NCBI RefSeq assembly: GCF_019219095.1
Contig: NZ_JAHUWH010000004.1
Coordinates: 284,802 to 348,801, forward strand
Length of the DNA stretch: 64,000 bases
Reading direction: 5' to 3'
Source: Acidovorax sp. sic0104
GTDB lineage: Bacteria > Pseudomonadota > Gammaproteobacteria > Burkholderiales > Burkholderiaceae_C
Position 1 is the first letter of the stretch, and every line of letters starts with the position of its first letter. A program made the position numbers and the translations under genes. The notes under the pieces are model-generated. The model was not told where the DNA came from. It was given only the letters and a program-made list of their open reading frames with translations, and did not search any database. Shown here one piece after another: positions 44,995-54,359 of the stretch.

Positions 44995-46287
44995 ATGGCG
45001 TTGACCATTCTGTGCGTGACCTTCACGCTCCTGCTGCTGCTGGGCGTGCCCGTGGCCTTTTCCATCGGCCTGTCGTCGCTGGCCACCATCCTGTACGAAG
45101 GCCTGCCCCTGGCCGTGGGCTTCCAGCAGATGATTTCGGGCATGAACCCGTTCTCGTTCCTGGCGATCCCGTTCTTCATCTTCGCGGGCGAGATCATGAT
45201 GTACGGCGGCATCGCCGACCGCATCGTCAACTTCGCCAAGAGCGTGGCGGGCCATGTGCGCGGCGGTCTGGGCATGAGCAACGTGCTGGCCTGCACGCTG
45301 TTCGGCGGTGTCTCGGGATCGCCCGTGGCCGACGTGTCCGCCATGGGTGCAGTGCTCATCCCGCAGATGAAGAAAGAGGGCTATCACGCCGACTACGCGG
45401 TGAACGTGACCACGCACGCCTCGCTGGTGGGCGCGCTCATGCCCACGTCGCACAACCTCATCATCTTCACGCTGGCGGCGGGGGGCAAGGTGAGCATTGC
45501 CGCGCTGATCCTCGCGGGCATCGTGCCGGCGCTGCTGCTGACCATCTGCAACCTGGCCGCCGCCTACCTCGTGGCGGTCAAGCGCGGCTACCCTGCCGGC
45601 ACGTTCCCCGGCTGGGAGATCGTGTGGATCTCGTTCCGCGCTTCCGTCCCCGGCCTGGCCGTGGTGGTGATCATCATCGCGGGCATTCTGTCGGGCGCCT
45701 TCACGGCGACCGAGTCGGCGTCGGTGGCGGTGCTCTGGGCGCTGGTGTTGTCTGTCTTCGTCTACAAGAAGCTCACGCGCGAGCAGTTTCTCAAGGCTGC
45801 ATCCAAGGCCGTCAAGACCACGGGCACGGTGCTGCTGCTCATCGGCATCTCGTCGATGTTCGGCTACCTCATCGGCCTGTACGGCGTGGCGGAACTCACG
45901 GGCGATGCGCTCAAGTCCATGACCTCTTCGCCGTGGGTGATCTTCCTGTGCGTGAACATCATCCTGTTCGTGCTGGGCACCTTCCTCGACATGGCGGCGA
46001 CCATCCTGATCTGCACTCCGATCTTCCTGCCCATCTGCCAGCAGTTCGGCATGAGCACCGAGCAGTTCGGCATCGTGATGCTGATCAACTGCGCCCTGGG
46101 CCTGAACACGCCGCCCGTGGGCACCACGCAGTTCATCGGGTGCACCATCGGCGGGGTGTCGGTGGGCGAGGTGATGAAGACCATCTGGCCGTTCTATGGC
46201 GCGCTCATCGTGGCGTTGATGCTGGTCACCTACGTGCCGCAGTTCTCCATGTGGCTGCCGGACCTGGTCTTGAAGGGCGGTGGGTGA
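44995..46287 (+). CDS. dctM: TRAP transporter large permease (DctM family)
   Basis: A 430-residue sodium-coupled membrane subunit with about twelve helices. Diagnostic segments: FSIGLSSLATILYEGLPLAV, SGMNPFSFLAIPFFIFAGEI, ALMPTSHNLIIFTLAAGG, SGAFTATESASVAVLWALVL and LNTPPVGTTQFIGCTIGGVS. With DctP and DctQ it forms a complete transporter. The gene order P-Q-M and placement between lactonase and galactarate dehydratase genes point to uronate or aldarate import. Confidence 0.95.
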   Translation: MALTILCVTFTLLLLLGVPVAFSIGLSSLATILYEGLPLAVGFQQMISGMNPFSFLAIPFFIFAGEIMMYGGIADRIVNFAKSVAGHVRGGLGMSNVLACTLFGGVSGSPVADVSAMGAVLIPQMKKEGYHADYAVNVTTHASLVGALMPTSHNLIIFTLAAGGKVSIAALILAGIVPALLLTICNLAAAYLVAVKRGYPAGTFPGWEIVWISFRASVPGLAVVVIIIAGILSGAFTATESASVAVLWALVLSVFVYKKLTREQFLKAASKAVKTTGTVLLLIGISSMFGYLIGLYGVAELTGDALKSMTSSPWVIFLCVNIILFVLGTFLDMAATILICTPIFLPICQQFGMSTEQFGIVMLINCALGLNTPPVGTTQFIGCTIGGVSVGEVMKTIWPFYGALIVALMLVTYVPQFSMWLPDLVLKGGG

Positions 46288-46461
46288 AGCAGGCCAGGGG
46301 CTGGCCACCGGCCCGCCACCTGGCAGCTTGTCCACCGGGTGTGACGATGAGTGAAGCGACGACATGCGCGAGGCGCCCGCGATGACCCCGGCGGCGGCAT
46401 GGCGCGATTTTTTGTGCAAGCTGCGCAGCGCCAGCAAGAAGTGAAAGAAGTGACAGACCCG

Positions 46462-48036
46462 ATGCGAGAAGCCCTCACCATCCGCATGCATGCGGACGAC
46501 AACGTCGCCATCGTCGCCAACGACGGTGGCCTGCCTGCCGGCACCGTGCTGCCGCAGGGCGTGCCCGGCGCCGGTATCGTGCTGCGCGACAAGGTGCCCC
46601 AGGGCCACAAGGTGGCGCTGGCGGACATCCCCGAGGGCGCCGTGGTGCGCCGCTACAACGTGCCCATCGGCTACGCGCTCAAGGACATCGCCGCCGGCAG
46701 CTGGGTGCACGAGCGTCTGCTGCAGATGCCCTCTGCGCGCGCGCTGGAGGGCTTGCCCATGGCCACGGTCACGCCCCCCGTGCTGGAGCCGTTGACGGGA
46801 TACACCTTCGAGGGCTACCGCAACGCCGACGGCTCCGTGGGCACGCGCAACATCCTGGCGATCACCACCACGGTGCAGTGCGTGGCCGGCGTGGTCGCGC
46901 AGGCCGTGCAGCGCATCAAGGCCGAACTGCTGCCGCACTACCCGCACGTCGACGACGTGATCGGCCTGGAACACACCTACGGCTGCGGCGTGGCCATCGA
47001 TGCGCCCGACGCGGTCATCCCCATCCGCACGCTCAAGCACATCAGCCTGAACCCCAACTTCGGCGGCGAGGTCATGGTGGTGAGCCTGGGCTGCGAGAAG
47101 CTGCAGCCCGACCGCCTGCTGCCCCCGGGCAGCTTCCCCATCACCGACGAGCGCGATGCCGCGCTGGGCCCCGAGACCGTGTGCCTGCAGGCCGACCACC
47201 ACGTGGGCTTCATGTCGATGCTGGACGACATATTGCAAAGCGCCAGGCCCCACCTGGAACGCCTGAATGCCCGCCGCCGCGAGACCATCCCGGCCAGCGA
47301 GCTGGTGCTGGGCGTGCAGTGCGGCGGCAGCGATGCGTTCTCGGGCGTCACCGCCAACCCGGCCGTGGGCTTTTGCGCCGACCTGCTGGTGCGCGCCGGC
47401 GCCACCGTGATGTTCAGCGAGAACACCGAGGTGCGCGATGCGGTGGAGCAGCTCACCAGCCGCGCGGCCACGCCCGAGGTGGCCGAAGCCATCGTGCGCG
47501 AACTGGGCTGGTACGACCGCTATCTGGACCGCGGCCGCGTGGACCGCGCCGCCAATACCACGCCGGGCAACAAGGCCGGCGGGCTGTCGAACATTGCCGA
47601 AAAGGCCATGGGCTCCATCATCAAGAGCGGCACTGCGCCCATCTCCCATGTGCTGGCCCCCGGCGAGAAGCTGCGCCGCGACCAGCGCGGCCTGGTGTAT
47701 GCCGCCACGCCCGCCAGCGACTTCATCTGCGGCACGCTGCAGCTGGCCGCCGGCATGAACCTGCACGTGTTCACCACCGGCCGGGGCACGCCCTACGGCC
47801 TGGCCGAATGCCCCGTGGTCAAGGTGGCCACGCGCAGCGACCTGGCGCGCCGCTGGCACGACCTGATGGACATCAACGCCGGCAAGATCGCCGACGGCGA
47901 GGCCACCATTGAGGACCTGGGCTGGGAGATGTTCCGCCTGCTGCTGGACGTGGCCAGCGGCCGCAAGAAGACCTGGGCGGAGCAGTGGAAGCTGCACAAC
48001 GCCTTGGTGCTGTTCAATCCGGCACCGGTGACTTGA
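46462..48036 (+). CDS. garD: Galactarate dehydratase
   Basis: Dehydrates galactarate to 5-keto-4-deoxy-D-glucarate. At 524 residues it is almost the length of E. coli GarD (523) and matches it along its length: [97 protein letters not shown] and [10 protein letters not shown] at the end. The ATG at 46462 best fits the family start; GTGs at 46441 and 46450 are alternatives. It follows dctM after 174 bases. A family A repeat comes after the stop. No KdgD or GarL gene is in the window. Confidence 0.94.
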   Translation: MREALTIRMHADDNVAIVANDGGLPAGTVLPQGVPGAGIVLRDKVPQGHKVALADIPEGAVVRRYNVPIGYALKDIAAGSWVHERLLQMPSARALEGLPMATVTPPVLEPLTGYTFEGYRNADGSVGTRNILAITTTVQCVAGVVAQAVQRIKAELLPHYPHVDDVIGLEHTYGCGVAIDAPDAVIPIRTLKHISLNPNFGGEVMVVSLGCEKLQPDRLLPPGSFPITDERDAALGPETVCLQADHHVGFMSMLDDILQSARPHLERLNARRRETIPASELVLGVQCGGSDAFSGVTANPAVGFCADLLVRAGATVMFSENTEVRDAVEQLTSRAATPEVAEAIVRELGWYDRYLDRGRVDRAANTTPGNKAGGLSNIAEKAMGSIIKSGTAPISHVLAPGEKLRRDQRGLVYAATPASDFICGTLQLAAGMNLHVFTTGRGTPYGLAECPVVKVATRSDLARRWHDLMDINAGKIADGEATIEDLGWEMFRLLLDVASGRKKTWAEQWKLHNALVLFNPAPVT

Positions 48037-48042
48037 AGCGGC

Positions 48043-48230
48043 ACCCCCTGAGTCGCTTCGCGCCTTCCCCCTCCCTCTACGCGCTGCGCGCTAGGGGAGG
48101 GGGACGCAGCCAGCGCGGCGGGGCGGCCCTTGCGCGGCTGCCCCCGCCTGGACTGCGCCCTTCGGATGCGACGGGGATGGTGCATAGCGCGGGGGATGCC
48201 GACCCGGTGGGCCTGTGGCCTGAAGCGGCA
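48043..48230 (+). repeat. Dispersed repeat family A, copy 4 (after garD stop)
   Basis: It starts about six bases after the garD stop: CACCCCCTGAGTCGCTTCGC. Hairpin 1 pairs CCCCCTCCC (48067-48075) with GGGAGGGGG (48095-48103) around CTACGCGC/GCGCGCTAG. It continues with a GC-rich tail that includes CCCTTGCGCGGCTGC, similar to copy 5. Confidence 0.78.
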
Positions 48231-48286
48231 AGTCACTCACACAGCCAGTCCTCGCACGGGCTGTTTCACTGAAAAGAAGAGTTCAC

Positions 48287-49237
48287 ATGGGTCATACCCG
48301 ATTTTCCGACCGCAAGGTCGTGGTGGCGCTGGCGCTGCTGTGCTGCCTGCTCTGGGGCAGCTCCTACCCCGCCATCAAGACCGGCTATGCCTGGTTCGGC
48401 ATTGCCCGCACCGACATCCCTTCGCAGCTGGTGTTCGCGGGCTGGCGCTTCCTGGGGGCGGGGTTCATCCTGCTGGCCTGGGCGCTGAGCCAGCGCAAGG
48501 CCATCGTGAACCTGGGGGCGGGCAGCGCGCGCCAGCTGGTGGTGCTGGGCCTGTCGCAGACCACACTGCAGTATGTGTTCTTCTACGTGGGGCTGGCCTA
48601 CACCACGGGGGTCAAGGGCTCCATCATGAACGCCACCGGCACCTTCTTCAGCGTGCTGCTGGCCCACTGGGTCTACCACAACGACCGGCTGAGCCATGCC
48701 AAGCTGTGGGGCTGTGTGGTGGGCTTCGTGGGGGTCATGGTGGTCAACCTGGGGCGCGGCTCGCTGGACCTGGACTTCACGCTGCTGGGCGAAGGCTTCG
48801 TCGTGATCGCCGCGTTCGTGCTGGCCGCTGCCAGCATCTACGGCAAGCAGGTGTCGCAGCGCATGGATTCGGTGGTGATGACTGGCTGGCAGCTGGGCAT
48901 CGGTGGCGCGGCGCTGCTGGCCATCGGCTGGGCGCTGGGCGGCTCGCTCACGGGCTTCACCTGGCGCTCGGCCCTGCTGCTGGTGTACCTGGCGCTGCTG
49001 TCGTCGGCCGCCTTCTCTCTGTGGAGCATCTTGCTCAAGCACAACCGGGTGAGCCAGGTCACGGTGTTCAACTTCACGGTGCCGATCTTCGGCGCGGCGC
49101 TGTCGGCGCTGTTCCTGGGCGAGGCGCTGCTGGAGTGGAAGAACCTGCTGGCGCTGGTGCTGGTGTGCGCGGGCATCTGGCTGGTCACGCGCGATGCGCC
49201 TGCGGCCGCGCCAGCCACGCCCGCTGCCAAGCCCTAG
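48287..49237 (+). CDS. EamA/DMT-superfamily permease
   Basis: A 316-residue inner-membrane protein with ten hydrophobic helices in two EamA repeats: ALLCCLLWGSSYPAIKTGYA at the N-terminus and VYLALLSSAAFSLWSILLKH in the second half, and a short Ala/Pro tail. The substrate is unknown. It is co-directional with the hexuronate genes but separated from garD by a family A repeat, so membership of the same operon is uncertain. The mutarotase-like gene follows after 11 bases, which suggests a two-gene unit, possibly for sugar movement. Confidence 0.85.
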   Translation: MGHTRFSDRKVVVALALLCCLLWGSSYPAIKTGYAWFGIARTDIPSQLVFAGWRFLGAGFILLAWALSQRKAIVNLGAGSARQLVVLGLSQTTLQYVFFYVGLAYTTGVKGSIMNATGTFFSVLLAHWVYHNDRLSHAKLWGCVVGFVGVMVVNLGRGSLDLDFTLLGEGFVVIAAFVLAAASIYGKQVSQRMDSVVMTGWQLGIGGAALLAIGWALGGSLTGFTWRSALLLVYLALLSSAAFSLWSILLKHNRVSQVTVFNFTVPIFGAALSALFLGEALLEWKNLLALVLVCAGIWLVTRDAPAAAPATPAAKP

Positions 49238-49248
49238 ACTTGCAGCCC

Positions 49249-50391
49249 ATGGCCCACACCCTTGATCGTGATGCCTTTCGGCACACCCTGAACGACCAGA
49301 CCACCGACCTGTACACCCTGCGCGGCGCGGGCGGGCTGCAGGTGGCGGTCAGCAACTACGGAGCCCGCCTGGTGCAGGTGGCGGTGCCGGACGGGCAGGG
49401 CGGCCTGGCCGATGTGGCACTGGGCTACGACAGCCTGCAGGGCTACCTGGACGGGCAGCTCTCCATGGGCGCGATCATCGGACGCTGGGCCGGGCGGCTG
49501 CGCCACGGACAGCTGAAGTTGCCCGATGGCGCCACCCTGCAACTGCCCACCAACAGCGGCCCGCACCACCACCACGGGGGCCCGCTGGGCAGCCGGTTCC
49601 AGGTGTTCACGGTGACCCAGGTGCAGCCCGATGCGCTGCGCCTGCAGCACGTGTTTCGCACGCAGGACGACGGCGTGCCCGGCACCGTGCGGCTGACGCT
49701 GGACCTGGCCGTGGCGCCCGACAACGCACTGCACATGGCCTGGACGGCCGAGGTGGCCGACGCACCCAGCGTGGTCAACATCACCGGCCATGCGTTCTTC
49801 AACCTGGCCGGTGCCGGAAGCACGCACGGCCACCTGCTGCAGGTGCCGGCCAGCCACTATGTGCCGCTGGCGGCGGATGTGTGCCCCGTCGGCACCGTGG
49901 AGCCGGTGCAGGGCACGCCGTTCGACTTTCGTGCGCCCCGCCGTGTGGGCGATGCCGTGGCGCAATCGCACGAGCAACTGGTGCGCGCAGGCGGGCTGGA
50001 CCACTACCTGGCCTGGGGCGACGCTCCCGGCGCCGCGCTGCCCGCCTGGGCACAGCAGGCACCCGCGCCGGTCTCACCCATCACGCCAGGGGGGCTGCGC
50101 CCCGCGGCCCTGCTCAGCGACCCGGGCAGCGGCCGCGCGATGCAGGTGTGGACCACCGCGCCGGGCGTGCAGGTGTATGCGGGCCACGGCCTGAAAGCCG
50201 ACCCGATGCGTGACAGCGGGCGCAGCGCCATCGGCGCGCCCGGCACGCCCTGGCTGTGGCAGCCCGGCGACGGCATTTGCCTGGAGCCCATGGAGTACCC
50301 CGACGCGCCCAACCACCCAGGCTTCCATGCACGCTGGTGGCAGCCGGGCGAGGTGGTGCGCGGGGCCATCGTCTACCGGTTCACAGGCTGA
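49249..50391 (+). CDS. galM: Aldose 1-epimerase (mutarotase family)
   Basis: A 380-residue beta-sandwich enzyme that interconverts anomers of sugars. Active-site motifs: NYGARLVQVAVPD near the start, SGPHHHHGGPLG (general acid region), VNITGHAFFNLAGAG with the catalytic His, and LEPMEYPDAPNHPGF with the catalytic Glu. In this setting it may equilibrate uronate anomers for uronate dehydrogenase, which prefers one ring form; that is inference. It lies 11 bases after the EamA gene. Confidence 0.9.
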   Translation: MAHTLDRDAFRHTLNDQTTDLYTLRGAGGLQVAVSNYGARLVQVAVPDGQGGLADVALGYDSLQGYLDGQLSMGAIIGRWAGRLRHGQLKLPDGATLQLPTNSGPHHHHGGPLGSRFQVFTVTQVQPDALRLQHVFRTQDDGVPGTVRLTLDLAVAPDNALHMAWTAEVADAPSVVNITGHAFFNLAGAGSTHGHLLQVPASHYVPLAADVCPVGTVEPVQGTPFDFRAPRRVGDAVAQSHEQLVRAGGLDHYLAWGDAPGAALPAWAQQAPAPVSPITPGGLRPAALLSDPGSGRAMQVWTTAPGVQVYAGHGLKADPMRDSGRSAIGAPGTPWLWQPGDGICLEPMEYPDAPNHPGFHARWWQPGEVVRGAIVYRFTG

Positions 50392-50410
50392 TGCGTCCGC
50401 CTGCCTTCAT

Positions 50411-50485
50411 GGGTTTTCAAGCTTTTCAGGCCTCTACCGCTTGTCTGGCAAGCGCTGTCAGCTATTGAATTGATAGCGATGCCTG
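50411..50485 (-). repeat. Dispersed palindromic repeat family B, copy 7
   Basis: On the minus strand it gives GCATCGCTATCAATTCAATA, then GCTGACAGCGCTTGCC and AGACAAGCGGTAGAGGCC, ending TTGAAAACC. It lies between the convergent mutarotase and LysR genes and provides the last codons and stop of the LysR gene. Confidence 0.7.
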
Positions 50486-51409
50486 CTGGGCTGCTGCGGC
50501 CGCCTCGCGCTGCAGGTGCTCCTGCACCACCGCCGCCAGCCAGTCCATCACCACCCGCACGCGCTGGGGCAGGTGGCGCCGGTGGGCATACAGCAGCGTC
50601 ACGGGCATGGGCGGGGCAGGGTGGTCCTGCAGCACTTCCACCAGCAGCCCCTTGTCGATCAGCTCGCGCACGCCCAGCAGCGGCGCCTGGATCAGTCCCA
50701 GCCCGGCGGCGCAGGCGCCCAGGTAGGCTTCGGCGCTGTTCACGGTGACGCGCCCTTCCATGGGGTGGAACTGCGGGCTGTCGCCGTCCTGCACCTCGAA
50801 GCCCGCCGAGCGCGTGCCCAGCGTGCTCACGTAGTGCACCAGGTCGTGCTGTGCCAGGTCGGCCAGCGTGCGGGGCGTGCCCTTCCTGGCCAGGTAGCCG
50901 GGGCTGGCGCAGGTGGCCACGCGCACCACGCCCAGCGGGCGCGCCACCAGGCCGGGCTCTGCCACCGGGCCCACCCGGATCACGCAGTCAAAACCCTCGC
51001 GCACCAGGTCCACGCGCCGGTCGGTGCTGCTCAGCTCCACCTGTAGCAGGGCGTGGCGCTGCAGCAGTTCGGGCAGGCGCGGCAGCACCAGCTGGCGTGC
51101 GATGCCGGTGGACATGTCGATGCGCACCCGCCCCCGCAGGTCGGCGCCCTCGGGGTGCGTGAAAAGCGTTTGCAGCTCTTCCACGTCGGCCAGCAGGTCC
51201 TTGCAGCGCTCGTAGTAGACCTGCCCGTCCTGCGTCATCTGCACGCGGCGCGTCGTGCGGTGCAGCAGGCGCGTGCCCAGCTGCGCCTCCAGTTGCTGCA
51301 CCGCCAGCGAGGCATTGGCCTTGGGGATGCCCAGCACCTGCGCGGCCTGCGTGAAGCTGGCCAGCTCGGCCACGCGGGCAAATATCTGCATGCGGTCCAG
51401 CGGGTTCAT
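50462..51409 (-). CDS. LysR-family transcriptional regulator
   Basis: A 315-residue LysR-type regulator. The N-terminal winged helix-turn-helix is MNPLDRMQIFARVAELASFT, then QAAQVLGIPKANASLAVQQL, EAQLGTRLLHRTTRRVQMTQ. The effector domain (about 90-300) includes VRIDMSTGIARQLVLPRLPE and FDCVIRVGPVAEPGLVARPL. The sequence is close to the group that controls adjacent short-chain dehydrogenase genes. It is divergent from such a gene across a 135-bp AT-rich gap, so it likely controls that gene and itself. The effector is unknown. Confidence 0.92.
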   Translation of the reverse strand: MNPLDRMQIFARVAELASFTQAAQVLGIPKANASLAVQQLEAQLGTRLLHRTTRRVQMTQDGQVYYERCKDLLADVEELQTLFTHPEGADLRGRVRIDMSTGIARQLVLPRLPELLQRHALLQVELSSTDRRVDLVREGFDCVIRVGPVAEPGLVARPLGVVRVATCASPGYLARKGTPRTLADLAQHDLVHYVSTLGTRSAGFEVQDGDSPQFHPMEGRVTVNSAEAYLGACAAGLGLIQAPLLGVRELIDKGLLVEVLQDHPAPPMPVTLLYAHRRHLPQRVRVVMDWLAAVVQEHLQREAAAAAQQASLSIQ

Positions 51410-51544
51410 TCGTTCAATTGGTTGTTTGATTTGGACAATAAATTCAATTTTGCCTGGTTTATGTGTTCATGGGAATTCAATAAAGTTCTCTCCATGCCTG
51501 CCGCACCCCCGTGACAGGCGCCCAACCTGTCCGAGGAGCTTTCC
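51410..51544. promoter_or_regulatory. AT-rich divergent promoter region, LysR/SDR
   Basis: A 135-bp gap with a markedly AT-rich core (51415-51495) containing repeated ATTCAAT motifs: TTCAATTGG, AAATTCAATTTTG and GAATTCAATAAAG. A LysR regulator would be expected to bind here, but no single site can be fixed by eye. Confidence 0.45.
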
Positions 51545-52330
51545 ATGACCACACCTGAACATACCGCTTCTTCATCCACCTCCATCGTTCTCGTCACCGG
51601 CGGCAGCCGGGGCCTGGGCCGCAGTGCGGCGCTGGCGGCTGCCAAGAGCGGCATCGACGTGGTGCTGACCTACCGCCAGCAGGCCGACGAAGCCCAGGCC
51701 GTGGTGGCAGAGATCGAGGCCCTGGGACGCCGCGCCGTGGCGCTGCCGCTGGACGTGGGCGACGTCGGCAGTTTCGAGGCCTTTGCAGGCCAGCTGTTGC
51801 AGGCCCTGCAGTCCGGCTGGCAGCGCGAGCGTTTCGACTTTCTGGTCAACAACGCCGGCATGGGCGTGCACGCACCGTTTGCCGAGACCACCGAGGCGCA
51901 GTTCGACGCACTGGTCCACGTGCACCTGAAGGGCGTTTTCTTCCTCACGCAGCGCCTGCTGCCCCTGATGAACGACGGCGGCCGCATCCTGAACCTGTCG
52001 TCGGGCCTGGCCCGCTTCGCCCTGCCCGGCTATGCGGCGTATGCGGCAATGAAGGGTGCCATCGAGGTGCTCAGCCGCTACCTCGCCAAGGAGCTGGGCC
52101 CGCGCGGCATCGCCGTGAACGTGGTGGCGCCCGGTGCCATCGAGACGGATTTCGGCGGCGGCGCCGTGCGCGACAACGCGCAGCTCAATGCCTTTGTTGC
52201 CAGCCAGACCGCGCTGGGCCGCGTGGGCGTGACAGAAGACATCGGTCCACTGGTCGCAGCGCTGCTGCAGCCCGCCACGCGCTGGGTGAACGCCCAGCGC
52301 ATTGAGGCCTCGGGCGGCATGTTTTTGTAG
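51545..52330 (+). CDS. Short-chain dehydrogenase/reductase
   Basis: A 261-residue classical SDR enzyme. The cofactor motif is VTGGSRGLGRSAALAAAKSG, the structural NNAG motif occurs as FLVNNAGMGVHAPF, and the catalytic Ser-Tyr-Lys triad is visible in LNLSSGLARFALPGYAAYAAMKG split as SS, YAAY and MKG. VAPGAIETDFGGG and the C-terminal EASGGMFL are typical of 3-oxoacyl reductase-like members. The substrate is unknown. It is probably under control of the divergent LysR gene. A family A repeat follows its stop. Confidence 0.9.
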   Translation: MTTPEHTASSSTSIVLVTGGSRGLGRSAALAAAKSGIDVVLTYRQQADEAQAVVAEIEALGRRAVALPLDVGDVGSFEAFAGQLLQALQSGWQRERFDFLVNNAGMGVHAPFAETTEAQFDALVHVHLKGVFFLTQRLLPLMNDGGRILNLSSGLARFALPGYAAYAAMKGAIEVLSRYLAKELGPRGIAVNVVAPGAIETDFGGGAVRDNAQLNAFVASQTALGRVGVTEDIGPLVAALLQPATRWVNAQRIEASGGMFL

Positions 52331-52335
52331 AGAGC

Positions 52336-52480
52336 ACCCCCTGAGGCGCTACGCGCCTTCCCCCTCTCTCTACGCGCTTCGCGCTAGGGAGGGGGACGCC
52401 ACCGGTGCACGCAAGCGCAGCGCCGCATACGCAGCATGGCGGCCCTTGCACGGTGGCACTGGCCTGGGGTCGCGCCAGTA
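52336..52480 (+). repeat. Dispersed repeat family A, copy 5 (after SDR stop)
   Basis: It begins five bases after the SDR stop: CACCCCCTGAGGCGCTACGC. Hairpin 1 is a C5...G5 clamp (52360-52364 with 52391-52395) around CTACGCGC-TT-CGCGCTAG. It continues into GGTGGCACTGGCCTGGG, which is shared with copy 2. Confidence 0.78.
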
Positions 52481-52541
52481 TCGAAGGCCCTTGGGCGGGA
52501 AAAGAATGGTCCAAATGCACCCACATGCACATCCCGCAGCC

Positions 52542-52557
52542 TAAGTTTCGTCTAAGT
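52542..52557 (+). promoter_or_regulatory. Candidate QseB/PmrA-type box upstream of htrA
   Basis: The direct repeat CTAAG-TTTCGT-CTAAG lies 54 bases before the htrA start; its complement reads CTTAG-N6-CTTAG. PmrA and QseB boxes are direct CTTAA-type repeats with five- or six-base spacers. An OmpR-family regulator of that group is encoded just downstream of htrA. Confidence 0.5.
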
Positions 52558-52610
52558 GTTGCTGCCCACACTGCCTTCCATCGCAACCCTGACTGGAAAG
52601 GCAGAACACC

Positions 52611-54137
52611 ATGAGCAACACGCTTGCATCCACTCCCCGCCGCCTGATCCTGGCCCTGGTTGCCGCGGGCGCTCTGGGCGCCACCGGCGCCGGGCTGATC
52701 AGCGGCCACCAGGCCCGCGCGCTCACGCCGGCCACCCCCATCGTGGCGCAGACCCCTGCGGCACCCTCGGGCGGCGCGCTGCCCAGCTTTGCGCAGATCA
52801 CCGCGCAAAACGGCGCGGCCGTGGTCAACATCAGCGTGACCGGCAGCACCAAGGCCGCCATGGCCAACGACGATGATGACGACGACGACGAAAGCCAGCC
52901 CACCGCCCGCCCGGGCCGGGGCCCGCAGATCGACCCGAACGATCCGTTCTACGAATTCTTCCGCCAGTTCGGCCTGCCCGGCGCGGGCGCGCAGGGCCGT
53001 CCCAACGTGCCCACCCACGGCCTGGGCTCGGGCTTCATCGTCAGCCCCGACGGGCTGGTGCTGACCAACGCCCACGTGGTCAAGGGCGCGAGCGATGTCA
53101 CAGTCAAGCTCACCGATCGGCGCGAGTTCCGCGCCAAGGTGCTGGGCTCGGATCCCAAGACCGACGTGGCCGTCCTCAAGATCGAGGCCAAGGACCTGCC
53201 CACCGTGCGCCTGGGCAGCACGCGCGACCTGCAGGTGGGCGAATGGGTGCTGGCCATCGGCTCGCCCTTCGGCTTTGAAAACAGCGTGACCGCAGGCGTC
53301 GTCAGCGCCAAGGGCCGCTCGCTGCCGGACGACAGCCTGGTGCCCTTCATCCAGACCGACGTGGCGGTGAACCCCGGCAACTCGGGCGGGCCGCTGTTCA
53401 ATGCGCGCGGCGAGGTCGTGGGCATCAACTCGCAGATCTACAGCCGCTCGGGCGGCTACCAGGGCGTGTCGTTCGCGATTCCCATCGAGCTGGCCGCCAA
53501 GATCAAGGACCAGATCGTCGCCACCGGCAAGGTGCGCCATGCGCAGCTGGGCGTGGCGGTGCAGGAGGTGAACCAGGCGTTTGCCGAATCCTTCCAGCTC
53601 GACAAGCCCGAAGGCGCACTGGTGGCCAGCGTGGCCAAGGGCAGCCCGGCCGAGAAGGCCGGCCTGCAGCCCGGCGACGTGATCCGCCGGGTGGACGGCC
53701 AGGCCATCGTCGCCTCCGGCGACCTGCCCGCCTGGGTGGGCCAGGCCCAGCCCGGCCAGCAGGCCAAGCTGTCGGTGTGGCGCAAAGGCCAGCCCGTGGA
53801 GCTGACCGCCACATTGGGCGACGCCAGCGACAAGGCCGGCAAGCAGGCGCGCGCCGAAGAAGCCGTGGGCAAGGCGCAACTGGGCCTGTCGCTGCGCCCG
53901 CTCGATGCGGACGAGCGCCGTGAGGTGGGCGTGAGCGAAGGCCTGGTGATCGAGCAGGCTCGGGGCCCAGCCGCGGCGGCCGGCGTGCAACCCGGCGACG
54001 TGCTGCTGGCCATCAACGGCGCACCCGCCAGGAACATCGACCAGGTGCGCACGGCGATGGCCAAGGCCGGCAAGTCGGTGGCGCTGCTGATCGAGCGCGA
54101 CGGCAACAAGATCTTTGTGCCGGTGCGGCTGGGGTGA
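52611..54137 (+). CDS. HtrA/DegP-type periplasmic serine protease
   Basis: A 508-residue Do-family protease for periplasmic protein quality control. A signal sequence (about 1-35, LILALVAAGALGATGAGLIS) precedes an Asp-rich loop (DDDDDDDESQ near residue 90), the protease domain with catalytic His155 (TNAHVV), Asp185 (KTDVAVLKIE) and Ser258 (GNSGGPL), and two PDZ domains (about 310-400 and 420-505). It is followed by a response regulator/kinase pair, a common htrA-two-component arrangement in betaproteobacteria, and a candidate box for that regulator lies in its promoter. The name degP, degQ or mucD cannot be settled by eye. Confidence 0.94.
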   Translation: MSNTLASTPRRLILALVAAGALGATGAGLISGHQARALTPATPIVAQTPAAPSGGALPSFAQITAQNGAAVVNISVTGSTKAAMANDDDDDDDESQPTARPGRGPQIDPNDPFYEFFRQFGLPGAGAQGRPNVPTHGLGSGFIVSPDGLVLTNAHVVKGASDVTVKLTDRREFRAKVLGSDPKTDVAVLKIEAKDLPTVRLGSTRDLQVGEWVLAIGSPFGFENSVTAGVVSAKGRSLPDDSLVPFIQTDVAVNPGNSGGPLFNARGEVVGINSQIYSRSGGYQGVSFAIPIELAAKIKDQIVATGKVRHAQLGVAVQEVNQAFAESFQLDKPEGALVASVAKGSPAEKAGLQPGDVIRRVDGQAIVASGDLPAWVGQAQPGQQAKLSVWRKGQPVELTATLGDASDKAGKQARAEEAVGKAQLGLSLRPLDADERREVGVSEGLVIEQARGPAAAAGVQPGDVLLAINGAPARNIDQVRTAMAKAGKSVALLIERDGNKIFVPVRLG

Positions 54138-54210
54138 TGTGGAGATGAGGTGGCGGGGCGCAGCGGGGCTGAGTGCCCCAATCTCCACCGCCCACCCCAA
54201 CCCGACCGTC

Positions 54211-54281
54211 CCGTTCGGGCTGAGCCTGTCGAAGCCAGGGCATCGACCGTGGCGGCACTTCGACAAGCTCAGTGTGAACGG
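54211..54281. repeat. Inverted repeat family C (CCGTTCGGGCTGAGC...)
   Basis: CCGTTCGGGCTGAGCCTGTC followed by GAAG (54211-54234) is mirrored by CTTCGACAAGCTCAGTGTGA followed by ACGG (54258-54281). This is an imperfect 24-bp inverted repeat of a type dispersed widely in betaproteobacterial and xanthomonad genomes. It lies between htrA and the response regulator gene. Confidence 0.8.
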
Positions 54282-54359
54282 TTTGGGGGTTAGCTGCCCG
54301 GCTGCACCCCAGGCTCCTCGGCACCATCTCCCAGCGCCCCAACCCCCTGGCGTCCCCAC

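Noticed and set aside
44365..47997. Very long open frame on the minus strand (about 1210 codons) through the TRAP and garD genes
   Set aside because: It lies opposite well-identified dctQ, dctM and garD; its translation is rich in His, Gln, Arg and Gly with no family features, as expected for an antisense frame in GC-rich codons.
52302..52544. Plus-strand 80-codon frame after the SDR gene
   Set aside because: It overlaps the end of the SDR gene and family A repeat copy 5; similar chance frames appear at other family A copies.
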